Below are positions 1-5,719 of a DNA stretch of 5,719 nt, one piece after another; the first letter of the stretch is position 1; every line of letters begins with the position of its first letter. A program made the position numbers and the translations under genes. Source of the stretch: Thermoproteota archaeon (GTDB lineage: Archaea > Korarchaeota > Korarchaeia > B14-G2); NCBI GenBank assembly GCA_003661385.1, contig QMWA01000117.1:1-5719 (forward strand), read 5' to 3'. Under the pieces are notes generated by a model, which saw only the letters and a program-made list of their open reading frames with translations, was not told where the DNA came from and searched no databases.

Positions 1-1559
1 GCCTTTAATATTTCCCCATGCATCCAAGCCCTCACATGCCCTCCTACTCTAGCTGGTATATCACGTCTATAGTGCACTCCAAGGCTTCCCTTCCTCTTGA
101 GAGCTGACAGGGCAATAGCCTCCAGCGTCAAGAGCATGCTCCACAGCCTCATCCCATGCGGATCACCTTCAGCGCTGAAGCTAAGCCACATCTCCCTAGC
201 CTCTCTAGCGAAGCTGACAGCCTCCCTAAGCCTCTCCTCGTCTCTGATAACCCCCACAAGCCTCCAGGCAGCTGACCTGGCTTCAGCCTCAGCCTGCTTA
301 AGGTCTACCTTACACCGCGGCAGCTCGCCAGCTTTGGGGAGGTCGGCTTTCCTCTCAGATGCAGCGTGCTCTGCTGCAGCTCTCCCAGCTCTGAAGCCGA
401 ACACAGCTGCCTCAGCTAAGGCGTTCCCTGGAAGCCTATTAGCGCCATGAATACCTCCAGCAACCTCCCCTGCAGCATACAGCCCATCCAGCTGAGTTTC
501 ACCCCACTCACTGACCTCCAGGCCACCGCAGAAGAAGTGAGCTGCTGGAGAGACCACTATAGGCTCTCTTCTCAAGTCCACACCATGCCTCATGAACAAC
601 CTAAGAAGCCTGAGGTACCTGCTCTTCAAGATGTCCTCAGGGATCCCAGAGAAGTCCATCAGAACACCGCCATCTACCCCTCTGCCCTCCTCAGCCTCCT
701 GGTATATTGCCCTGGACATGATGTCTCTGTCCTCAACCTCTCTGCTAGAGTACTTGAGCATGAACCTCTCTCCAAGCTTGTTGAGCAGAGAGGCTCCATC
801 ATACAGCGGCGAGGCCAGTATCAGTATCCCTGGAACCGGCTTAACTGTTATCAGAGGATAGAACTGCACGAACTCCATGTCGATCAGCTTAGTTCCAGCG
901 TCCAGTGCTAGCGCATACCCCTCTCCACACGCATCTGGGGTAGCATCGCTCCTAGCATATACTCTTGCTCCACCCCCAGCTGCTAAGACCACGCTTCCAG
1001 CAGAGACTTTGAGGAGCTTCCCTCCCCTGATGTCGTAGGCCAAGCACCCCACAATCCTGTCTCCATCAACCAGCAGCTTGAGGACTGGAGTGTAGCCAGC
1101 TAGCTTAGCCCCCAGCGCAGCAGCTGCCCTAGCGAGGCTTCTAGAGAGCTCAGCTCCAGGGGGATGCCCCTTAACGCAGCATATCCTATGCCTTGAGTGG
1201 CCTGGCGACAAGTCCAGCAGAAGCCTTCCTCCCCTCCTCTTGAACCTGACTCCAAGCTCAGCTAGCTTCCTAACAGCATCAGGAGCCTCCTCAGTGAGGG
1301 CTTCTGCAAGCTCTCTTATGCAAGCTCCTCTCCCAGCCCTCAGGGTATCCCTAAGGTGCAGACTAGGGCTGTCATCACTGCCTAAGGCAGCCGCAATCCT
1401 CCCCTCAGACTTAAAGGTCGCCCCGCTATGCCCAGGAGACCCTCTGCTGAGCACCAGAACGCTGGCGCCAGCTCTCCTAGCTGCTATGGCAGCACAGAGC
1501 CCAGCTGCCCCTCCTCCAACGATGACCACATCAGCTTCCAACTTGCCTCTCAACAACAT
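1..1559 (-). CDS. FAD-dependent oxidoreductase, fumarate reductase/succinate dehydrogenase/L-aspartate oxidase flavoprotein family (3' end outside window)
   Basis: The reading frame is open for 519 codons and leaves the window at base 1 without a stop. It starts with the dinucleotide-binding motif VVIVGGGAAG (residues 11-20). Next comes GATFKSEGRIAAALG (46-60), where alanine 47 replaces the histidine that covalently holds FAD in FrdA/SdhA, so FAD is probably non-covalent as in NadB. GHSRHRI (120-126) is NadB-like. The FAD-domain signature AGEVAGGIHGANRLPGNALAE (363-383) is intact. By comparison with remembered FrdA/NadB sequences, the catalytic arginine (R278 in EDRDIMSRA), H341 in AAHFFCGG and R375 in HGANR are kept. 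The usual HPT substrate motif reads YPL (234-236) and the usual RGEG reads LYDG. The C-terminal GVHYRRDIP (494-502) also fits the family. The enzyme is probably cytoplasmic, but its substrate cannot be named: the altered pocket argues against ordinary fumarate, succinate or aspartate. The start is ATG at 1559, overlapping the upstream gene by 29 bases; TTG at 1556 or 1553 is also possible. Confidence 0.9.
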   Translation of the reverse strand, partial: MLLRGKLEADVVIVGGGAAGLCAAIAARRAGASVLVLSRGSPGHSGATFKSEGRIAAALGSDDSPSLHLRDTLRAGRGACIRELAEALTEEAPDAVRKLAELGVRFKRRGGRLLLDLSPGHSRHRICCVKGHPPGAELSRSLARAAAALGAKLAGYTPVLKLLVDGDRIVGCLAYDIRGGKLLKVSAGSVVLAAGGGARVYARSDATPDACGEGYALALDAGTKLIDMEFVQFYPLITVKPVPGILILASPLYDGASLLNKLGERFMLKYSSREVEDRDIMSRAIYQEAEEGRGVDGGVLMDFSGIPEDILKSRYLRLLRLFMRHGVDLRREPIVVSPAAHFFCGGLEVSEWGETQLDGLYAAGEVAGGIHGANRLPGNALAEAAVFGFRAGRAAAEHAASERKADLPKAGELPRCKVDLKQAEAEARSAAWRLVGVIRDEERLREAVSFAREAREMWLSFSAEGDPHGMRLWSMLLTLEAIALSALKRKGSLGVHYRRDIPARVGGHVRAWMHGEILK

Positions 1560-2502
1560 CCCTCCTGCTCCTCTCAATCAGCATAGCTGCCAGATCTCTC
1601 AGCGCAAAAGCGTCTACACCAGCCATGTAAACTGGTATATCAACTAGCTGAGCGCCATAAAACCTGACGTACAGGCTTCCATCAAACCTGACTACAGAAG
1701 CCCTCCTACACTTCTTCCACAACCCCCTGAACCTGCTCCTCCCAACCTTGACAGTAAACCCCTGCTCAGTCAGCAGTATAGAGGGATGTTGGAGGAGAAG
1801 GTAGGAGGCTGCTCCGATCAAGCTGGACGAGAGCGCTACAGCTGGGAGGATCCATGCTCCACCTGGAGCTCCAAGTAGTGATGCAGCTATGATCACGGCT
1901 GAGCCCATGAGGAAGGCTGAGATCAGCGAGTTCACTACTAAAGCCGGCACATAAACCCTGCTATAGGCCCTTCCCAGCTCTGCCTCAACCCTCCTACCTG
2001 CTCTCTTGAAGACTCTCTTGAGCTTAAGGCTCTTCAGCAGCCTAGCTGCAAGAAACCCTCTGCTGGCATAAGCCTTCCTCCTACTGCAGTCTACAAGTAT
2101 GATGCCCATAGCCCTCTCCTCCAGCCTTCTAACAGCGTCAGCAAGCTCCCCACTAGCCTCCCTGACGACCAGGATGAGCCAGCTCATATGAGCTCCAGAG
2201 CTGGATGAATGCAGCTTAGCTGCATCAACGATCTTCATAGCCTCTCTCTCACCGAGCTCCTCTGAAGCTGAGATGTAGCAGTGAACTCTGTAGTCTGGGA
2301 CCATCAGGGCTAAAAGCCTAGATAGCAGGAAGCCAACTGGCCTAGTGCCACCTGACAGAAACGAGTAGAACTCCACCCCAAAGGCCTTAAGGCCTCTGAT
2401 GGCCTCCCTGAAGTCAGCTACCTCAACACCCCCACCAACCATCAGCTCCCTCTCAAGGCTTCGAGCAACATCCTCGACATTAAATTGGCAGGAGCGGCCC
2501 AC
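1531..2502 (-). CDS. Unknown membrane protein: soluble N-terminal domain, two membrane helices, C-terminal YcxB/PH-like domain
   Basis: This 323-residue protein is not one I recognise by name. Residues 1-165 are soluble and look alpha/beta, with strands such as SWLILVV (107-113) and AMGIILVDC (131-139) separated by a charged helix. A basic stretch (158-171) leads into two hydrophobic helices, about 184-210 and 214-237, joined by a short Gly/Pro turn, so both ends should face the same side, probably the cytoplasm. The tail (240-312) runs through several short strands (SILLTEQGFTVKV, ASVVRFDGSLYVRFYG, LVDIPVYM) and ends in a helix (DAFALRDLAAMLIERS). That order, just after two helices, resembles YcxB-like or bacterial PH domains; this is inferred from pattern only. 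The GTG start is supported by GGAGGAG four bases upstream. The gene overlaps the arrestin-like gene by 23 bases and the flavoprotein gene by 29, so it is translated within an operon. No catalytic motif was recognised. Confidence 0.85.
   Translation of the reverse strand: MGRSCQFNVEDVARSLERELMVGGGVEVADFREAIRGLKAFGVEFYSFLSGGTRPVGFLLSRLLALMVPDYRVHCYISASEELGEREAMKIVDAAKLHSSSSGAHMSWLILVVREASGELADAVRRLEERAMGIILVDCSRRKAYASRGFLAARLLKSLKLKRVFKRAGRRVEAELGRAYSRVYVPALVVNSLISAFLMGSAVIIAASLLGAPGGAWILPAVALSSSLIGAASYLLLQHPSILLTEQGFTVKVGRSRFRGLWKKCRRASVVRFDGSLYVRFYGAQLVDIPVYMAGVDAFALRDLAAMLIERSRRDVVERQVGS
1560..1565 (-). promoter_or_regulatory. Ribosome binding site of the flavoprotein gene
   Basis: GGAGGG on the minus strand directly abuts the ATG at 1559, which is too close for normal initiation. 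The codons after the ATG are TTG (1556) and TTG (1553), lying four and seven bases from GGAGG counted the same way after its last five-base match. The site therefore hints that a TTG may be the true start; it would shorten the protein by only one or two residues. Confidence 0.55.
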
Positions 2503-3271
2503 GCTTCTCCTCCTCTACCCTCTCAGCAAGCCTGGGCTCAGCTGGCTTCAGCACAATCTCCCTTTCAAGGGCTTCCTCAAGGCTCTCAACCCTCACCTTA
2601 GCATCCACTCCAAGCTCCACTCCACCATAGCTCGAGTAGAACGTGTAGGGGTAGAAGAAGTAGACATCCTCAACTTTAGTTGGGTCGCTTTCGAGCTTCA
2701 CCTCAACTTCACCAGCGCCCATCCCTGCGCCTAGGACACGCCCCTCACATAGAGGGTACTCAACTGAGTACTCTCTTCCATCAATCTTAAGCCACTCCCT
2801 TACAACCACTCCAGCCATGTAGTCTTCAGCACTCCCCTTAAGCGGAAACCTACCTCTTATGACCTCTCCAGCCTGGTAGGTCAGCTTCTCAAGCTCAAGC
2901 TCCCCTGAGGGAGGAAGCCTACTCTCGCTGTCAGATGGGAGAACCTTCAGCCTAAGCTCCCTTCTAGGCCATAGGATACGCCCACCCAGCCTGGGGGTAC
3001 CGAATACAAGAGACCACCTCACCTTTATGCTCCTACAGCTCAAGGTAGGTGGCAAAGTCTCTGGGTACTTTATCTCAAAGCTCCCTTCACCTAGCGTGAA
3101 CTCCCTCCTATATGACAGCACTATACTCCAGCTATACTTGCCTACCTCTCTGGCAGGGAGGTCTGATGCAGCCAGCACAACGAGAACCGCTGTAACTCTG
3201 CCTGAGGACTCTCCTCTTATAGGCTCACCAGCCTTCAAGACGCTTTTCTCAACCAGAACTTGTAAGACCAA
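2480..3271 (-). CDS. Two-domain arrestin-like (Spo0M-like) beta-sandwich protein
   Basis: The protein has 263 residues, no signal peptide and no membrane helix, and is mostly alternating hydrophobic/polar strands. It appears to be built from two similar halves: each opens with a strand followed by AGExIRG, at residues 14-20 (KAGEPIRGE) and 134-140 (QAGEVIRGR). In the first half the strand FEIKYPETLPPTLSCRS (65-81) followed by IKVRWSLVFG (82-91) matches the pattern of arrestin and Spo0M proteins, in which a (F/Y)xIPxxLPPS-type segment precedes a (V/I)xYxL strand. The second half ends near residue 230 and is followed by a charged, helical or disordered tail (231-263). Proteins with this fold are usually adaptors or regulators, not enzymes; a partner here is unknown. 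The start is TTG at 3271, the only usable start after the in-frame TAG at 3299-3301; only a weak G-rich stretch (GTGGGG) precedes it. It lies 38 bases after the preceding gene and overlaps the next by 23. The fold assignment rests on reading by eye. Confidence 0.8.
   Translation of the reverse strand: MVLQVLVEKSVLKAGEPIRGESSGRVTAVLVVLAASDLPAREVGKYSWSIVLSYRREFTLGEGSFEIKYPETLPPTLSCRSIKVRWSLVFGTPRLGGRILWPRRELRLKVLPSDSESRLPPSGELELEKLTYQAGEVIRGRFPLKGSAEDYMAGVVVREWLKIDGREYSVEYPLCEGRVLGAGMGAGEVEVKLESDPTKVEDVYFFYPYTFYSSYGGVELGVDAKVRVESLEEALEREIVLKPAEPRLAERVEEEKRGPLLPI
2507..2513 (-). promoter_or_regulatory. Ribosome binding site of the 323-residue protein gene
   Basis: GGAGGAG on the minus strand lies four bases before the GTG at 2502 and inside the coding sequence of the arrestin-like gene. 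It supports GTG as the real start and independent initiation within the overlapping operon. Confidence 0.75.
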
Positions 3272-3309
3272 GCAAACCCCACTGAAGTTCTCAAGCAGCT
3301 AGATAACCT

Positions 3310-3939
3310 TTACTCTAGCTCAACTACATAGTGGTCTCTAAGCCATCCTGGCTTCTTGAGAACCCTTATCCCCCTGTAGTCTGTGTTAAAGAGGTTAAGC
3401 CTAGCCTTCTTCCTGCTCACGGCCCCCTGTCTCACAAGCTCTCTGACAAGCTCCATCAGATCCTGAGCTATGCTCCTGAGGACCCTGCTCTTGGCTTCAG
3501 CCCTCCCCCTCCTAGCCTCATAGAAGTCTAGGACCTTGTTCAGGCTATACCACCTTGAGACAGCTGAGAAGTAGAAGAGGCCTATAGCAGAGTAGAGGAT
3601 CAGCCTAGCAGCCCAGCTTCCACTCAAGGTGTTCAGGAAGAGAGCTGCTATGAAGAACAGGAGCGTAATCCTCAGGAGAAACCTAGATACCAGGAAGACC
3701 TGGGACCAAAGCTTGGCAGAAGGGTCCTTAGCTGGGAGGTTGACCATGTAGTCTACAGCAGAGAACAGGGCCTTCCTCTTCTTCCTGTCGACAGCCTTCT
3801 TCACGTGCTCCTCTATCTTCTCAAACCTAGACTTAAAGACCCTAGGATCCACGTTACGCCCAACCCTATACCCGTCTATGGCTTCTACGACGAAGAGTAT
3901 GTCGTCAACCGCCTTCCTAAGCTTCTTGCTGCTGCTCAA
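3310..3939 (-). CDS. Small two-helix membrane protein of unknown function
   Basis: I do not recognise this 209-residue protein. Residues 1-75 are rich in Lys, Arg, Glu and Asp and probably helical. Two hydrophobic helices follow, about 82-104 and 108-128, with a tight SGSWA turn, so both ends should face the same side; the many positive charges flanking the helices suggest the cytoplasm. Residues 130-175 form a long charged helix with coiled-coil character (EARRGRAEAKSRVLRS, AQDLMELVRELVRQG). The end (180-209) is short strands, LNLFNTDYRGIRVLKKPG and HYVVELE. The start is TTG at 3939, preceded five bases upstream by AGGTG, part of the archaeal SD consensus; no ATG occurs in frame before residue 65. 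The frame has been open since the permease stop, but the eleven codons between hold no ATG, GTG or TTG. The same strand and short gaps place it in the same cluster as the permease and the arrestin-like gene. Confidence 0.8.
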   Translation of the reverse strand: MSSSKKLRKAVDDILFVVEAIDGYRVGRNVDPRVFKSRFEKIEEHVKKAVDRKKRKALFSAVDYMVNLPAKDPSAKLWSQVFLVSRFLLRITLLFFIAALFLNTLSGSWAARLILYSAIGLFYFSAVSRWYSLNKVLDFYEARRGRAEAKSRVLRSIAQDLMELVRELVRQGAVSRKKARLNLFNTDYRGIRVLKKPGWLRDHYVVELE

Positions 3940-3944
3940 GCAGA

Positions 3945-3949
3945 CACCT
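3945..3949 (-). promoter_or_regulatory. Putative ribosome binding site of the two-helix membrane protein gene
   Basis: AGGTG on the minus strand, five bases before the TTG at 3939, is a partial match to the archaeal SD consensus. It supports the TTG start and overlaps one arm of the inverted repeat. Confidence 0.5.
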
Positions 3950-3969
3950 AAACAAAAATGGGGTTTAGG
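3947..3969. repeat. Perfect 7-bp inverted repeat in the permease / two-helix protein gap
   Basis: CCTAAAC (3947-3953) and GTTTAGG (3963-3969) are exact reverse complements separated by nine bases. They occupy most of the 33-base gap between the permease stop and the next TTG start. Read on the minus strand, the loop contains five T residues and the downstream arm shares AGG with the putative SD AGGTG of the next gene. It could be an operator, a weak hairpin affecting translation, or a partial termination site. The stem has only three G-C pairs, so as RNA it would be weak at high temperature. Confidence 0.5.
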
Positions 3970-3972
3970 GGC

Positions 3973-5694
3973 TTAGGCTGGAGGTATCTCGGTGTATATT
4001 GTCTTTACATCGACTCCCTTCTTCGTGTTGTATATCAGGAACGCTGAGAATATGAATGCTCCAAGACCCATCCAGAAGGCCTGGTGCAGCGGTATCCCGA
4101 GCCTGAACTCTCCGAAGTAGTAGAATATCTCGTGTGTAGCGATGTAGAAGAAGAAGAAGTTCACCGCGAACCCGTAGGCTCCCAGTATCGTGAGGAGCGG
4201 TATACCAGCTATCTCCCAGCGTAGCGGAGCTTTCTCGTAGAGATCTCTCCTCAGGTATGGTAGGACAGCTGCAGCTAGGCATGCCAGCATGACAGCGAAC
4301 TGGTACAGGTTGGTTGTGTCAGCTGCTGCAGCCCAGTCTCCTCCTGCAGTCAAAGCCACGCCGAAGATGCCTCCTATCATTGTGAGGAGTATAGCCCAGT
4401 GTGGGCTGTGGAACTTGTCGTTCACAGCAGCGAAGGTCTCTGGGAAGAACCTGTCGAAAGCCCAGGCGAATACCATCCTGCTAGCTACAACGAAGAACGC
4501 TGGGATGTCCTTCAGCAGCACAATGCCTACTAGAGTGCCATTGAGCACCTGTAGCCAAGCCAATCCAGGTGGAACTAGCGGTATGGTGAATGACGTCACT
4601 ACTCTAGGTGGCAGCAGCCAGTCAGGTGGCACCCCTAGCAGGCTAGCTACCCCATCAGCTCCAAGCTTCTCCATCAGGTAGTTGTAGAGTGCCGTATAGT
4701 ATACTCTGCTCGTTGGTATGCCATGCTGGCTCAAGTATGTCATTGCACCAGGTACCTGGGCGAGGATGCTCTCTGGCACGACGTAAACACCGTAGACCAG
4801 GAGTGGCAGAGCTATGTAGTAGAGCATTATGATTATCGTCCCGAGGATCTGGGCTACAACCAGAGACTTAGCTGGGGTCTTCAGCTCACCTCCAACGAAG
4901 ACAGCTGACACTATGCCTATGTAGGCCCAGATTGCTCCTATGCTGGCTTTCATCGTGTCTCCCCAGCTGTGAGGCTTCACCGGGAGGTCCTTGTCCTTCA
5001 TGCCAAGCTCAAATGCCTTGTTAACTATCTTCTCGTATGCTCCAGACCCGTATATCGTGTTCCACCCCTTAACAGCACCCATCTGAGCTGTTCCCCATGC
5101 CCCAAGGATCAGGAGGTTGCTCAAGCACCCTATTATCGCTACTATACCGAGGATGTTGATTATCCAACCATAGATCCTCATGCCTAGCAGAGCTATCGCA
5201 CCGAAGACTATGACGAATATCATCCCGAGAACCCAGTGGCCTTGAGTTGTGGACATCCACTTAGCTGCGTTCAGGAGCCCCTGGCTCCTCGTGGCTATCC
5301 CAGCTGCCGTCGCAGCTCCGACGAAGAAGTCTATCGAGTACCATGCTATGATACCGTAGCTCAAGACCTCAGTGAACCAGAAGCCCCATGAAGCCAGGAA
5401 GCCTAGAGTTGGGCTTAAGCCTCTGGTGATGAATATGTAGTCTCCTCCAGTCCTAGGCATCATTGCACCGAGCATGGTGTACACTACTGCAGTGGGTATC
5501 ATAGCTAAGATCCCTGTGATGAGGAATGAATACGGGACGAAGGCTCCAGGATGCGTGTAGGCTGCTATAATAGCGAGCCTGTGGATGCCACCGCCAACGG
5601 TGTGTGTGAAGCATATCATGAAGGCTGTGAATGGCCCTACCGTCCTGACTAGTCCTGATGCCCTCCTAACGAATAGCGTAGGCATCTCCGCCAT
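3973..5694 (-). CDS. APC-superfamily amino acid/polyamine permease
   Basis: This 573-residue integral membrane protein has about twelve hydrophobic helices and should import an amino acid or polyamine by coupling to an ion gradient; the substrate cannot be told. Several APC landmarks are visible. Helix 1 (18-43) carries the glycine break GGGIHR (34-39), where the substrate carboxylate binds in characterised APC members. MMPRTGGDYIFITRG (78-92) follows helix 2. GGELKTP (268-274) lies after helix 6, matching the usual GExxxP motif. SRMVFAWAFDRFFPETFAAV (405-424) follows helix 8, matching the SRxxxAxxRDGxLPxxF motif. It is longer than a typical 450-500 residue member because of loops at about 199-248 and 303-378. 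I chose ATG at 5694 because GAGGTG lies five bases upstream (5700-5705); the GTG at 5700 overlaps that site and would add two residues. The stop is TAA. The promoter, if adjacent, lies outside the window. Confidence 0.93.
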   Translation of the reverse strand: MAEMPTLFVRRASGLVRTVGPFTAFMICFTHTVGGGIHRLAIIAAYTHPGAFVPYSFLITGILAMIPTAVVYTMLGAMMPRTGGDYIFITRGLSPTLGFLASWGFWFTEVLSYGIIAWYSIDFFVGAATAAGIATRSQGLLNAAKWMSTTQGHWVLGMIFVIVFGAIALLGMRIYGWIINILGIVAIIGCLSNLLILGAWGTAQMGAVKGWNTIYGSGAYEKIVNKAFELGMKDKDLPVKPHSWGDTMKASIGAIWAYIGIVSAVFVGGELKTPAKSLVVAQILGTIIIMLYYIALPLLVYGVYVVPESILAQVPGAMTYLSQHGIPTSRVYYTALYNYLMEKLGADGVASLLGVPPDWLLPPRVVTSFTIPLVPPGLAWLQVLNGTLVGIVLLKDIPAFFVVASRMVFAWAFDRFFPETFAAVNDKFHSPHWAILLTMIGGIFGVALTAGGDWAAAADTTNLYQFAVMLACLAAAVLPYLRRDLYEKAPLRWEIAGIPLLTILGAYGFAVNFFFFYIATHEIFYYFGEFRLGIPLHQAFWMGLGAFIFSAFLIYNTKKGVDVKTIYTEIPPA

Positions 5695-5699
5695 ACACA

Positions 5700-5705
5700 C
5701 ACCTC
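5700..5705 (-). promoter_or_regulatory. Ribosome binding site of the permease gene
   Basis: GAGGTG on the minus strand matches the archaeal SD consensus GGAGGTGAT and lies five bases before the ATG at 5694. It decides between that ATG and the GTG at 5700, which it overlaps. Confidence 0.75.
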
Positions 5706-5719
5706 ATTTCTCAGGTCGA

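Noticed and set aside
97-911. Plus-strand open frames of 117, 154 and 89 residues opposite the flavoprotein gene
   Set aside because: They lie antisense to a gene with clear family motifs, have low-complexity Ser/Ala/Leu composition typical of the reverse complement, and show no recognisable domain.
1-1559. Naming the flavoprotein nadB or sdhA/frdA
   Set aside because: The HPT, RGEG and NadB-specific glutamate positions are altered, no covalent-FAD histidine is present, and no partner subunit is visible in the window.
1240-1647. Plus-strand open frame of 135 residues
   Set aside because: Antisense to the N-terminal FAD-binding region of the flavoprotein and the end of the gene before it; composition is that of a shadow frame.
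2399-2734. Plus-strand open frame of 111 residues
   Set aside because: It spans the overlap of two well-supported minus-strand genes and shows no family features.
3954-3958. Oligo-T transcription terminator after the permease
   Set aside because: The minus strand has only a five-T run here. That is short for an archaeal terminator and the genes beyond continue in the same direction, so I treat it only as part of the inverted-repeat loop.
3940-3975. Stop-codon readthrough joining the permease to the two-helix protein
   Set aside because: The two genes share a frame with no further stop across the 33-base gap, but the downstream gene has its own SD-like site and TTG start, and a single TAA in good context gives no sign of recoding.
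3965-4282. Minus-strand open frame of 105 residues inside the permease gene
   Set aside because: It is an alternative frame of the permease, whose motifs and membrane helices continue unbroken through this stretch.
4289-5260. Further open frames of 61-130 residues overlapping the permease on both strands
   Set aside because: All are shadows of the permease coding frame, with no motif, no matching ribosome site and no gap to occupy.

Overview
The window reads as a fragment of a thermophilic archaeal genome, most plausibly from the Thermoproteota or Korarchaeota; I cannot fix the genus. The evidence is indirect. Genes are packed tightly with short overlaps. Three of the five genes start with GTG or TTG. 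Some starts have archaeal-type Shine-Dalgarno (SD) sequences (GAGGTG, GGAGGAG). AGG and AGA dominate the arginine codons, and the mRNA-like strand is purine-rich. No rRNA, tRNA, CRISPR array, insertion sequence or integrase was seen.

All five genes lie on the minus strand and fill the window almost without gaps, so transcription runs from right to left. In that order they are: (1) a complete APC-superfamily amino-acid/polyamine permease (3973-5694); (2) after 33 bases holding a perfect 7-bp inverted repeat, a small unknown protein with two membrane segments (3310-3939); (3) after 38 bases, a two-domain protein that looks arrestin-like or Spo0M-like (2480-3271); (4) overlapping it by 23 bases, an unknown protein with a soluble N-terminal domain, two membrane helices and a C-terminal beta-rich domain resembling YcxB/bacterial PH domains (1531-2502); (5) overlapping that by 29 bases, the N-terminal 519 residues of an FAD-dependent oxidoreductase of the fumarate reductase / succinate dehydrogenase / L-aspartate oxidase flavoprotein family, which runs off the left edge (1-1559).

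Genes 3-5 overlap and are almost certainly co-transcribed. Genes 1 and 2 have the same direction and short gaps, so the whole block may be one operon. A conservative reading is an uptake-plus-oxidation cluster: the permease brings in an amino acid or similar compound and the flavoprotein oxidises or reduces a related carboxylate. The three middle proteins (two membrane-anchored, one arrestin-like) would serve an unknown membrane-associated or regulatory role. The most notable points are that the flavoprotein has lost several residues that bind dicarboxylates in the characterised enzymes while keeping the FAD site and the catalytic arginine, and that an arrestin-like gene sits close to an APC permease.
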